From: Neurospora tetrasperma FGSC 2508
Taxonomy: Eukaryota > Ascomycota > Sordariomycetes > Sordariales > Sordariaceae
NCBI RefSeq assembly: GCF_000213175.1
Contig: NW_009799103.1
Location: forward strand, 3,561,921 to 3,625,920
Direction: 5' to 3'
DNA length: 64,000 bases
The position numbers and the translations under genes are program-made. Of the stretch, positions 13,101 through 24,735 are shown piece by piece (position 1 is the stretch's first letter; each line of letters starts with the position of its first letter). The notes below the pieces were generated by a model that did no database searches, was not told the DNA's origin, and was given only the letters and a program-made list of their open reading frames with translations.

Positions 13101-15432
13101 TGGCGATGGCGTTCTGGCGACACTCTTGCCCACTCTCGAGGAAGGTCTCCAGACCTCGAGCGATGTTGATGCCAGACAGGGTATCTGCCTTGCCCTCAAG
13201 GAGCTCATCGCTTCTGCCTCTCCCGAGGCCCTCGAGGATCACGAGAAGACGCTCATCTCGGTTGTGCGTACCGCGCTTACCGACCGCGACGAAGATGTCA
13301 GAGAAGCCGCCGCCGAGGCCTTCGATTCCTTGCAGCAGATTCTCGGCAAGCGTGCGGTCGAAGAGGTTATGCCCTTCCTTCTCACCCTTCTCGCCAATGA
13401 GGAGGAGGCTGAGAACGCTCTTGCGGCTCTGCTCACCTTGCTTACCGAGACTACTCGCTCCAACATGATTCTGCCAAACCTCATTCCCAGCCTCATCAAG
13501 CCTCCTATTTCTTCTTTCAACGCCAAGGCGTTGGCTTCGTTGTCCAAGGTTGCCGGCGCGGCTATGAACCGTCGCCTGCCCAGCATCATCAACTCGCTTA
13601 TGGATAACATTATCAACTGCACTGACGATACCCTCCGCGAGGAGCTTGATGAGTCGTTCGACACTGTCATCCTGTCCATTGACGAGTACGACGGTCTCAA
13701 CATGGTTATGCAGACCTTGCTGCAGCTTCTCAAGCACGACGATCACCGCAGAAGAGCGTCTACCGCGTTCCACCTGTCCAAGTTCTTTGCTTCGGCCGAT
13801 GTGGACTACTCGCGCTACAACCAGGATATCATCCGCTCTCTCCTGCTCTCGTTCGATGATAGGGACATGGACGTGGTCAAGTCTGCCTGGAGCGCGCTTA
13901 GCGAGTTCACCAAGAAGCTTAGGAAGGAAGACATGGAGAACTTGGTCATCTCTACTCGCCAGACTCTTCTTCAGGTCGGCGTTGCCGGCGTCAACCTGCG
14001 CGGCTTCGAGCTGCCCAAGGGTATCAACGCCATTCTCCCGATTTTCCTGCAGGGTCTTATGAATGGCTCGGCAGATCAGAGAGTGGCTTCGGCCCTTGCC
14101 ATCTCGGACATTGTCGACCGGACCAGCGAGGCCTCGCTCAAGCCGTTTGTCACGCAGATTACCGGTCCGCTCATTCGTGTCGTTTCCGAACGCTCTACCG
14201 AGGTCAAGTCCGCCATTCTGCTTACCCTCAACAACTTGCTCGAGAAGATGCCTACGGCGCTCAAGCCCTTCCTGCCGCAGCTGCAGCGTACTTTCGCCAA
14301 GTCGCTGGCCGACACCTCCAGCGACGTGCTCCGCAGTCGTGCCGCCAAGGCTCTGGGTACTCTTATCAAGTTTACTCCCCGCGTGGATCCTTTGATTGCC
14401 GAGCTGGTGACGGGCTCCAAGACTTCCGACGCCGGCGTCAAGACGGCCATGCTCAAGGCCCTGTACGAGGTCATCAGCAAGGCCGGCGCCAACATGGGCG
14501 AGGGCTCTCGCACCGCCGTCCTCGGTCTTATTGATACCGAGGCGGACGAGCGCGACGACACCATGACCATCACCTACGCCAAGCTGTTTGGTGCCCTTGT
14601 CAAGAACGTCTCGGACGAGGTGGCTGCCCAGCTTCTCAAGAACAGAGTCCTGACCAGGGACTTTAGCAACTCGAGTGTTCTGGCTTTGAACGCCGTCCTG
14701 CTGGAGAGCCCTGAGACCCTCTTGGATTCTTCGTTGGTGGATGACTTGCCTGAGCTTTTGTGCCAGGGCATGGCAAGCAAGAACGTGAGTCTTTGTTTTT
14801 CCTTCCCACCTCCCTTTCCGTCTCCCCTTCCATCTCCCTCCCCATGCAAGCAAGGACCCTCACTAATTCATCTCTAGACCTTCATAACCGAAAACTTCAT
14901 TCTCGCCACCGGCAAATACCTCCTGTCCCCCGTGCCCAAATCCTTCGAAGCAACCAAACCCCTCTTCACCACCATCTCCACCCTCCTTCCACCGGGCCAA
15001 CCGACCGACTCGCGCCGTCTCGCCCTCGTCCTTGTTCGTACACTGGCGCGCACCAACCCCGACCTCGTCCGTCCCCATCTGGCTCTACTCGCCCCGCCCG
15101 TCTTCGCCTCGGTGCGCGACATGGTCATCCCCGTCAAGTTGGCCGCCGAAGCCGCTTTCGTCCAGCTTTTCGCGGTGGCGGATGAGGAAAGCAAGGTGTT
15201 TGAAAAGTACTTGGAATCTCAAGAAGGAAATATGGCGCCGAACGTCAAGAGGAGCATGCAAGATTACTTTAAGCGCGTGGCACTTCGTTTGGGTGCGCAG
15301 GTGCGCGAGCGCAGAGAGGCCGAGGGTGGAACGGGTGGATTGGGATTGAGCAATGATGAGGTGGAGGATGAGAAGGAGTTGATGAGTGTTGGACGGGTGG
15401 ATGTTGCGGGTGGGGGGGAGATGTTTGATTAG
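7160..15432 (+). CDS. gcn1: Translational activator Gcn1 (HEAT-repeat giant)
   Basis: Exons 7160-7316, 7421-14784 and 14878-15432 join in frame to about 2691 residues, close to the roughly 2670 of yeast Gcn1. Intron 1 (GTAAGA...CTAAC...CAG) follows MSEDAASP...EKLSQK, and intron 2 (GTGAGT...TAG) lies near the C-terminus. The protein is almost entirely helical HEAT-like repeats, many of the type LLPxLxxGL with DVRxAA. The central part (roughly residues 1300-1700) is the eEF3-like region and is followed by the segment that in yeast binds the RWD domain of Gcn2. The known role is to ride on stalled or collided ribosomes with Gcn20 and activate the Gcn2 kinase (CPC-3 in Neurospora) in amino-acid starvation. 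No catalytic site is expected. C-terminal residues are acidic and low in complexity. A very long open frame on the opposite strand is a codon-bias shadow. Confidence 0.96.
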
Positions 15433-17592
15433 TTTGTGGAAGAAGAAGAAGAAGGAGATGGAGTAGAAAAAGGAAAGCGGAAGGGAAAAGAGGTGAAGGA
15501 GGAAAAAAAAAAAGGAAAGCGAAAAGAAAGCCGGATGGGTAAAAAGTGTTTTCTTTATATCTCTCTGCTGTACATTAGATAGAATTGTTGTGAAATAAGC
15601 GGTATGAAAAGTAATGTTATGTCTTCTAGCGTGTATTTCGGTTGATGATGCCTGCAAGGTGTTTGGTTGGTTGGATGATCTTGTTCAGGAGGCGGTGGAG
15701 GATGATGCCCCTGAGTGAAGCGAAATGCGAAATGGCGGACGGTTATCGTGCGGTCTGATGATCAGCGTCAAGCATACAGCATGCAGTTGAATAAAAGAAT
15801 TGATAGCTTAAAGCTAGATGTGTACACTACCTTGCGTACGCTACACTTGTTGAAGAAGAAATATGTGATGATTTGGATGGTGTGCTGTTGTGGTTGATGT
15901 TGATACATGTGGTTACCTAGCTAATGTACTTGTAGGTAGGTATATAGGTAGGTAGGTAGGTATGAACGGCGCTAACGATGAACGAGGCCAAAAATCGCCT
16001 CTATAGTAAGGCATCCCAAGGGGTATGAACATCATCAAGCAGACAGACATCAGAATCACTTCGACCTTTCTTTCTTTTTTTTCTGGGATATTTTCTTTCA
16101 TTGCATCGTCAATTCCATCATTGCTTTTGTATTCATTCAACACGTTACCCTCTTTCTTCCTCTTATCTATCAAGTTTGTTGCTCCATGCTTACCTACCCA
16201 CGTACCTTCACACTAAACAATCGTTACGATATACAAACTTCTCTAGTGTACTATGCAGTAGATCATTACTTACTCGTGTCTCTTGTCTCTTGAGTTTCTT
16301 ATCTCTCGAGTCTATACAATTTCCCAACTACTTTTCCCCCGCAGTGCAGTAGTCCTGTCTACTTACCTGGTAAACTAGCAGGTAGACCTGCGCGTGCTGC
16401 AGCGTTCGTTCGTTCGTTCGTCGAATGTTGACACAAGGGATACCTACACCACAACATATAGCATATCATAGCATAAGCATCCGTTAAAGTTACTGGCTGG
16501 CAACACGCCCTAATGTGCTTACCTCGGTAGTGTTGTATTTTTTTCCTTTTTTCCCACATGCTTCGTGTATAGTATGGAAAGGCAGATGGCAGTGGAGTTA
16601 ATTCAGTTGTTGATGTGTTGTGGTTGATAGAGGATGAGGATTGGAAGTTGAAGGGAGTTCACGAGATGCCCTTCAGTTGACAGAGCGACATCGTACTGGC
16701 AACACTTGGGTAATGGGAGTTATCCATCCTACCGCTTTGATACATATGGTCGTAGTTATGATTCTCTCACGAAATATCACCGGTGGACCATACATAGGCT
16801 CTATATAGTTCGTCAGTATGGCCTTCATTGTTTTTCCTGTCTTCTTTCGGTCTTGGTTCAAGGGGCAAAGCCAGGACATCTAGCAGATGCGTTCTTGAAG
16901 AATGTTGTCTTCCGGTAAAGCCAACATGAAAACCAGCAACTCTGATGGCCAGTCGCGCCACTGACATCGGATGTACTACTGCTGGGCGAGCTCCTTTTTA
17001 TCTTTTTCCGTAAGGCCGGTGGACTGCTGTATCAAACACAATCATAATGAATCATCATGAGACAAATGTGCTGCTGGTCCAATCGCTTCCAGTTGGTCCC
17101 GTGATGCCGTATAAGTGGCAGACCAAGTCGCATGCAATCCGCTAACAACAAGTGCTGAGAAGTGCTGCGACACTTGCTAACGGTCTGCACAACGCTACTG
17201 ATTTTGCCACCCGGACATTAACGACCGGCAAAATTACCGTCACGCCGACACTGCTGTCAGGTTTTGAAAGCAAAGGGAAAGTACGAGGCAATACACGGGC
17301 AAAGTGAAGGCACCGGGAGGCGTGGAATGATGTTTGGTGTTTGATGAGTGAATGGCAATTACAGTCACTGCAGTTTCCGCTGCTGCTGCTAGAGTCCGTT
17401 CAGTGCACGTGACCCGCCCCGTGACAGCCCTCACTAACCCTCGCCAATGGCAGGCATCGCTGGGTCCCCACCCGGCGAAACCCACAAACTGGTGGTGTGA
17501 GAAATTCTAAGATTCCGACCTTCCCCCTCAGCCCGTGGAAATTTCAATCCATCGTCAACCAGACCCGACCATCCACGCAGAAATCCGTCAAG
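15433..17592. other. Intergenic between gcn1 and the eL19 gene
   Basis: The first 150 bases are purine-rich gcn1 3' flank. TAGG-type tandem tracts occur at 15932-15963, and a CGTT tetramer run lies near 16405-16422. The last few hundred bases are the eL19 promoter and leader. No coding unit longer than shadow frames is supported. Confidence 0.55.
15932..15963. repeat. TAGG/GGTA tetranucleotide tract
   Basis: A run of TAGG units interrupted once by TATA. The same motif recurs at 24354-24388 and in shorter form near 38290 and 44970. Confidence 0.85.
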
Positions 17593-18797
17593 ATGTGAGT
17601 AGCATCGTCATGCCGTCCCGTTCGTTCGCGAAATGAGAAAAATTGGCTGCCGGGACGAGCATTTTGGCGATTCTGAGGGAGGAATGAAGCCTTTCCAACA
17701 AATGAACACAAACGAGGGTTTCTTTGTCGTTTGCGTCAGAATCGCCAAAACTGGTTGTCCCCGGCAGTGCAGTCCATGATGCTCATCACCATCCATCCAT
17801 CAATCACCACCACCACCACCACGCTGCGCCATCAAAACCGACAAAAGCGACACCATGACCGCAATCCGGACAGTTTCCCAAGATGCAGTTGGCTGACTTT
17901 TTTCCGCGACTTTCAGGGTTAACCTGAGGACCCAGAAGCGGCTCGCGTCCTCCGTCTTGGGCGTCGGCCAGCGCAAGATCTGGCTCGACCCCAATGAGGT
18001 CTCCGAGATCAGCAACGCCAACTCTCGCCAGACGATCCGCAAGCTCGTTGCCGATGGCCTCATCATCAAGAAGCCCGTCACCATGCACTCGCGCTCCCGT
18101 GCGCGTGAGCTCAACCTTGCCCGCCGCATTGGCCGTCACCGCGGCTTCGGTAAGCGCAAGGGTACCGCCGATGCCCGTATGCCCGAGTACGTACAACCCG
18201 AACACAAAAAACCCATCATTACGACCAAGACATTTGGCAAGAGGAGGATCATTATCATTATCATTATCATCGCATGGGACGAGTTATGGGAGGCTACGCT
18301 TGGGCCTGGTGGAGGACATGATTGAGAGACGGAGATAATGGAGGGTGGCAAATGTCTTGGACCGACAAACTTTTCTTGGGGAATATCTTTTGCTGACGGA
18401 GGGATTTCTACGATTACAGGCAGGTTCTGTGGATGCGCCGCCAACGGGTCCTCCGTCGTCTGCTCGTCAAGTACCGTGCTTCCGGCAAGATCGACAAGCA
18501 CCTCTACCACGAGCTTTACCACCTCGCCAAGGGTAACACCTTCAAGCACAAGCGTGCCCTCGTTGAGCACGTACGTACACCCACCACAACCCGAGCGGAG
18601 GAAGGCACTCGGAGGACGGATATTGACGTTTGTTACTGCAGATTCACCGTGCCAAGGCCGAGAAGGCTCGCGAGAAGGCCATCAAGGAGGAGATGGACGC
18701 CAAGCGTGCCCGCACCAAGGCCGCTCGCGAGCGCAAGCTCGAGCGCCAGGCTGCCAAGCGCAACGCTCTCGCCGGCGAGGAGGAGGAGTCCAAGTAG
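17593..18797 (+). CDS. rpl19: 60S ribosomal protein eL19
   Basis: Four exons: 17593-17594 (only AT of the start codon), 17917-18186, 18420-18570 and 18642-18797, giving 192 residues. The first intron (322 nt) splits the initiator ATG after its second base: AT, then GTGAGT, with the G supplied after the acceptor TTTCAG. The product starts [18 protein letters not shown] and continues through the family hallmarks [35 protein letters not shown] and a basic alanine-rich helical tail. It is a structural protein of the large cytosolic subunit, near the exit tunnel and inter-subunit bridges. Very short 5' exons and a long first intron are common in fungal ribosomal protein genes. Intron 2 (233 nt) contains an ATTATC microsatellite near 18250. 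Confidence 0.96.
17647..17767 (+). other. Long structured stem inside eL19 intron 1
   Basis: A perfect 15-bp inverted repeat pairs TTTTGGCGATTCTGA (17662-17676) with its complement at 17736-17750. Outside it, CTGCCGGG (17647-17654) pairs with CCCCGGCAG (17759-17767), with an internal loop between the two stems. The 59-nt apical part can fold again, for example CAAACGA (17709-17715) with TCGTTTG (17727-17733). It lies wholly within the intron that splits the start codon. It could be an intron-hosted small RNA, a splicing or autoregulatory structure, or a relic of an inverted-repeat element. I do not see clear C/D boxes or a terminal ACA. Confidence 0.6.
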
Positions 18798-21093
18798 ATT
18801 ACTGGGATGATGACGTGAATGGAAGAAGACGGACATATTGGCGGCCTTGCATTCGGAGTAATCGGTTGGGCTTCTTTTTCTGGTCGCAATTCTCTCTACA
18901 TCTCCAAAATCTACGCGTGGAAATCCGCTTCTGGTCGTCCGGTTTTCCCTAGTTGATGGTGCTTTCACTTCTGTGGGAGGTATTGTTGGTGATACCACAC
19001 GGGCGACAGCAAAGGATGGTGTTGTGGGCGTTTTGCATGTCGTCTGGCGCATGGCGACAAGAAATGTCAGTCAAAGAACCACGATCTAGCTGCGTTTCCG
19101 AGCAGAGATATTCATCAGGCTCTTGATCGCCGCGCGCTCATGGGACAAGAGGCCGAAAGGGACGGGATGCAAGGAGACAATGCGATTACGTCGTTGTTGA
19201 GCACAAAGCTGCTGTTCTTTTCAGATTGCTTTCATGTACCGCAGTGCGTGCTTGACTCCATTTGTATGATACCATTTTCCAGTTCACGCCTTCTCCATGG
19301 AACCTCGACTCGTGATGTTAAAGAGCTTGCATGCGGTGATGTAATTTCGTGTGTCTGGGTAGAAGCCCGACGCCGACGACCCTCCCTTCGCAGGAAACAT
19401 CACTTCCATGATGGATGAATGACATCGTCATCGAACTTGCAATGACACGAGGACTGTCTCACCTTCAGATGTGATCTACAAAGCGAAAAGCATGGGAAGA
19501 GCATGGGTAGCTTAGCTAAACCACCACAAAATCACGCTCAGCACATCGTGATCCGAGCAGATAGTCAAGCGCGCACGTAGACTACTGTAGCTTCGAACAG
19601 CAAGTCCACGATGGCAATTGACAGACATCAAGAGCCATCAACAGCCATCAGATCAGGTCCTTGAACCAGACCAGACCAACCATTCATCCACCCACGTGGC
19701 CGGCTTCTCATCTTTATCAACACCTATCTTCCTCCACCAAAACCCCCTCAACGCCAACTATCTATAGGATATATTCAAAAAGAAGTAGAAAAGAGAACAA
19801 AGCACAAGGCCTTGCTATGAAACGACCGCCTACAGCGAAAATCGTGCATCAACCAAACCCCTTTTCTTTCTTTTCTCTCTCGAGGAGAAGGAAAAAGTTG
19901 GGTCAGAGATTTCCTCAAATTGTCCCCTTTCAGAGTGGTGAGTTTTGCGCCAGGGCATATCAGCGAAATGAATCGTCCCCCTAAGAAGATCCTTTCTTCC
20001 GAAAAAGAGAAGATCCTGGAGGAGCAAAAGCGCTGGTGTTCTTAGCGGGCTCATCATACCCAGTTTAGTTGATTGAAGAAGAAAAAGAAGAAGAAGAGAT
20101 GGGAACAAAAATGGGGGGAGGGGAGGAGGGGTTTTTGAAGCAACCAGGGAACGGAACGGAGAGCAGTGGGGAGGGGGACAAATGGAATTTGTGGGGACTG
20201 GGGGGGGGGGGGGAGCAAAGTTGGGGCAAGGGTTTGCTTGTCCCGTCACTGCTGTGAACGAGGGAAGAGGTCGGACTAGATCGGAGGATGGGGAGTGGGG
20301 ATGATGGTGTGGTAGCGGGTTTGGGTGTGTGAAATGGGGGAGCTAGTTAGGGTGGTATCGTTGGGAAAAGTGCTGGGCTATGGGGGTGGATTTGGCAAGA
20401 GCTCGGGGAACAAGCCGGGCTTAAAGGTGTGAGCCTTCGTCATGTTTTTGGTGGGGTAAAGATAGCCGGTCGGTTAGGTTCGGGTGACTCCATGTTTCTG
20501 TTTGGACGAATTCAACCTCCGTCGAGTTGTATACTTTAAAGAAAGAGAAAGAGAAAGAGAGAGAGAGAGAGGAGAGGAGAGGTGTGATACGGAATCATCA
20601 AGGTTTTCATAGCTTGGCTGTGGTGATGAGATACCTTATGCTATAACTGTAGTATTATCGACCACGACGAAGACAGGTAGCGATAAATAAGTTGACAAGG
20701 GCAGCATAGCATAGCATCATCGACCATCACCACCATTACCCGGGTAAGTTGACTAACACCGAGGACTAATTACATAACTCTTTCTTCCCTTGGGAGTCAT
20801 TTCGAAAAAGAAAAAAGAAAAGTCCAACATCCAAGCGAATCCGTTTTATCCTCGCCCTGGGGTCTAATAAAGTAACAAGAAGTGTCTGTCACTGTGGATT
20901 GAATGGGATTGGCTGTGCAGTGAAGGGTACCGACAGTAACTTTCCCATCCCGTCATTTTTCTTGTCGTTGCCGATCCCGTATGTTGCCTCGTCTCATATC
21001 ATATCCGTATCTAGCCATCTACGTAACATTTGACTGACCTTTTCCTTTTCTAATCTACCATTCAGTCAACAACAACAACAAAAACAAAAAGTC
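18798..21093. other. Intergenic between the eL19 and SHMT genes
   Basis: About 2.3 kb without a convincing gene. It contains a 14-base G run at 20200-20213 and a purine-rich GA tract at 20538-20582. The open frames here are proline- or serine-rich low-complexity shadows. The last 300 bases are probably the promoter and leader of the SHMT gene, with an AAC/CAA-rich leader just before the start. Confidence 0.5.
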
Positions 21094-23004
21094 ATGTCGA
21101 GCTTCCAGAGCACAGCTGCTGTGCGCGCCTGCGCCCGCCGAGCGGCTTCTACCACCTCCGCCGCGACTCTGGCCGCCTCGACGACATGTCGCGCCGCCGC
21201 TTCCCGGATACAATTGCAGGGACAGAGGAGCGCAGGGCTGGTACCCAAGAGCTGGACGAGGTTCTCCTCGTCTTCGATTGCCAATGACAATCAGCAAAAG
21301 GTGCGCCGCCTTCCTTACCAGACGGAATGGTTGGTGGTATTAGTGGTTGTGGTGATGTCGCTAACCCGGTGCGCAGATGCTCGCCTCCCACTTGCAGACG
21401 GCCGATCCCGTCATGTACGATATTATCGAAAAGGTGATCTCCCCAGTGAAGCAATTGTCTGTCGCATGACCGACTAACACCATCTTGTTTGGGCCATGTA
21501 GGAGAAGCAAAGACAGAAGCAGTTCATCAACCTTATCCCATCCGAGAACTTCACATCCCAGGCCGTCCTCGATGCGCTAGGAAGCCCCATGCAGAGTACG
21601 TTCGGATAGAGAGAGAGAAAATGGGGAGAACAGGAGCTGACATTTGGATAAAAGACAAGTATTCTGAAGGCTATCCGGGAGCGCGTTATTACGGCGGCAA
21701 CGAGTTCATCGATGCTTCCGAAAGGTTATGCCAGGACAGAGCCCTCGAGACCTTTGGCCTGGATCCCAAGGAATGGGGTGTCAACGTGCAAGGTGAGTAT
21801 CTCGCTCTACAGCTTCTCTGTTCAAAGAATGCGCCAGGCTAACATGGCCTCTCCAGCGCTGTCCGGTGCTCCTGCGAACCTCTACGTCTACTCGGCCCTC
21901 ATGGACACCCACGACCGCTTGATGGGCCTCGATCTCCCCCACGGCGGCCATCTTTCGCATGGTTACCAGACTCCCACCAAAAAGATCTCCTTCATCTCCA
22001 AGTACTTCGAGACCCTTCCCTACCGTCTCGATGAGAAGACGGGCTACATCGACTACAACAAGCTCGAGGAACTGGCCATCATCTACCGCCCCAAGATCAT
22101 CGTCGCCGGCGCCTCCGCTTACAGCCGCCTGATCGACTACTCCCGCCTCCGCGAAATTTGCGACAAGGTCAACGCCTACCTCATGGCCGACATGGCCCAC
22201 ATCTCCGGTCTCGTGGCCGCCAAGGTCATGCCCGGCCCCTTCACCCACGCCGACATCGTCACCACCACCAGCCACAAGTCCCTCCGCGGCCCCCGCGGCG
22301 CCATGATCTTCTTCCGCCGCGGCGTCCGCCGCACCAATAAGAAGGGCGAGGAGGAGCTGTACAACCTCGAGACCCCCATCAACGCCTCCGTCTTCCCCGG
22401 CCACCAAGGCGGGCCCCACAACCACACCATCGCCGCCCTCGCCGTCGCTCTCAAGCAGGCCCAGACGCCCGAGTTCCGCGCCTACCAGAGCCAGGTCCTC
22501 GCCAACGCCAAGGCGCTCGCCGCCCGCCTCGGCCAGCCCAAGGACAAGAACGGGCTGGGCTACACCATTGTCAGCGGTGGCACAGACAACCATCTCGTCC
22601 TGATCGACCTCAAGCCGCAGGGGATCGACGGCAGCCGCGTCGAGCGCGTGCTGGAACTCGTCGGTGTCGCTGCCAACAAGAATACCGTCCCCGGCGACAA
22701 GTCGGCGCTGACGCCCGGCGGTTTGCGCATCGGCACGCCCGCCATGACTACCCGCGGGTTCACGGAAGAGGACTTTGCGCGCGTGGCTGACATAATCGAT
22801 CGCGCCGTGACCATTGCTGTGCGCATCAACAAGGCGGCCAAGGAGGATGCGGTAAAGAAGGGCAACGAGAAGGCGGCGAACCGCGTCAAGACTTTCATGG
22901 ATTACTTGGGCAATGGCGAGACGGACCCGGAGATTGTCCAGCTCAGGAGCGAGGTGGAGAGTTGGGTGGGCACGTACCCTTGCCCTTGGGACCAGTCGTC
23001 TTAG
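21094..23004 (+). CDS. shm1: Serine hydroxymethyltransferase, mitochondrial form
   Basis: Five exons, 21094-21300, 21377-21433, 21502-21595, 21655-21792 and 21857-23004, join to 547 residues. The enzyme converts serine and tetrahydrofolate to glycine and 5,10-methylene-tetrahydrofolate using pyridoxal phosphate. The Schiff-base lysine lies in [13 protein letters not shown], about residue 306. Other hallmarks are [28 protein letters not shown] and the [11 protein letters not shown] aspartate that contacts the cofactor nitrogen. The first 60-70 residues are rich in Ala, Ser and Arg with almost no acidic residues, as expected of a mitochondrial presequence, so I call it the mitochondrial isozyme. 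Fungi usually have a second cytosolic enzyme elsewhere. Exon 2 is only 57 nt. The gene converges on the AlkB-fusion gene. Confidence 0.95.
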
Positions 23005-24735
23005 GGGGTTGACGGACCGGGTGAGGTGCTGACCATGATGGTGGCGAGGTTGAATGAAGGAAGTAATGGGAATGGGAATGCGGTAAGGGCTAGAGGGCCG
23101 ACGTTGATCGAGTTAATGGGATCCACGGGTATTGTTGAGGGTCCTGGTTCTATTACGTCTATGTCTACATCTCCGCCAGCTTCGAAGAAGGAAAGCGAAG
23201 GCAAAGGCGAGAGGCGAGCTTAAAAGGAGCGAATGCTACTAGGGAGGGGAAAAGGCAAAGGAGTGAGTTTAACAGTCACTTCTCTTGCCCGTTTTGTAAT
23301 TTCTGTTTTCACTTTTTTTTGGTGTGTTTTTTTCGGTCTATTAACTGGCTGGCTATATGGGACTCCATTGGACGGGGTGGGATGGACAGAGATGAGTTCA
23401 TGTATTTGCATACCTTTTGTGTTTTTCTGTTGTTAGCTGCGCGCGGCCTTTCACTTTAACATTACGGGTACGGCGTCAGTCAGTTGTTGTCGATTTATAA
23501 ATATCAAAATGGTTTCAGGGTCATCATATACACACACAACTCAATCCTCTTCGAATTGACACGACATGTTGTCTTGGGATAACTCGGAAAATTGCCAGCG
23601 TATTATTCTTATGTGTTTCATCTCATCAGACAAACCGTGAATTGGTCAAGTAAAGGTGAGAAAAAGAAAAAAAAGAGAAGAGGAAAAAAAAAGTAAACAC
23701 ACTTGGAGAGAGAAACGAACAGAGCTAACGAAAGCAGAAAAGAAAGATACCTACTCAAGATAAAGCGAACGGCGAATTCAGTCTTCCTACACAGAAAACA
23801 AACCACAAGACAGATAGAAAAATAACGGGAGATAACGAAATAATCATGAAAATCAACATTAACGTACTTCAATTTTACAAGACCTACCTATATCTACATA
23901 AGACCTTGGAGTATACAAAGTCTGAGCAAAATCCACTCAACCTTTTTCCACCATCACATAACATTTTCTCCTTTGCATACCTTCCACCTTAGGTGATACC
24001 TCAGGCAGGAAAAGAAAGTTATATATCCGTTACTTACTGGTAGGGATGAGGCACCTACCTACCATATTATTATTATAAAGAATAAAATGGCAATAATCTC
24101 AACCACGTACGCGTTTATATAATTAATCTTCGCCACCACCACCACTACACACGAGTGGCACGTCACTACCCAACTAGTTTGATACCCATAACGGGCCGGG
24201 GATATGATTAACTGGCAGGAGGGGACACCAATGACAGCCAAAACAGAACTGGAATCAATGGGTATATGAAACTTTTAGAATATCAGTAGTTGGCATTTGT
24301 CAAGATGGTATATCATACCTCTCTCTCTACATGCCCTAGATTCCCGATTCAAGTAGGTAGGTAGGTAGGTAGGTACCTAGGTAGGTAGACCTTCCTGATA
24401 TATCCTTCCTCTCTCAACTACCTACAATGATATATACATACCTTACCTCCTCTCCCTTTTTGACTACCTAGGTACTTCTAGGGTCTTCACTTCTCCTCCA
24501 GTCCTTACTTTCACCTTTTTTTTTTCCATCCTTTTTGTTTAAGCAAAACCCCCGTGCCTCCCGTCCTTATCCATGTCCTTATCCTTGCCCTTGTCCCACA
24601 TTTCTGATATCATTTCCATTCCTTCCTCAGCAACAGTGGGAGTACAAGTACTCTAGTTGTAACACCGCCTTGTCTACTACTTACTAACCCTCTCCATCGC
24701 CAACCGGTTCTTCTTCCTCCTCTTGCTTCTCCTCA
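23005..24735. other. Convergent 3' intergenic region
   Basis: This lies between the 3' ends of the SHMT gene and the AlkB-fusion gene. It is AT-rich with long T/A-rich stretches (23290-23340, 23640-23700) and holds the clearest TAGG tract of the window at 24354-24388. No gene is seen. Confidence 0.55.
24354..24388. repeat. TAGG tetranucleotide tract with a palindromic centre
   Basis: TAGG units run into GGTACCTAGG, so the tract has inverted as well as direct symmetry. It sits in non-coding DNA between convergent genes. Confidence 0.85.

Noticed and set aside
11596-14853. An open frame of 1085 codons on the strand opposite gcn1
   Set aside because: It mirrors the strongly biased codons of gcn1 (C-ending codons and Glu/Leu/Lys pairs rarely give antisense stops). 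Its translation shows no domain and has repetitive composition.
21781-22593. A 270-codon minus-strand frame within the SHMT gene
   Set aside because: It is antisense to exon 5 and rich in Gly/Val from mirrored codons.
23026-23223. A 65-codon frame after the SHMT stop
   Set aside because: It lies in the 3' flank, overlaps no conserved SHMT extension and has no splice link to the gene.
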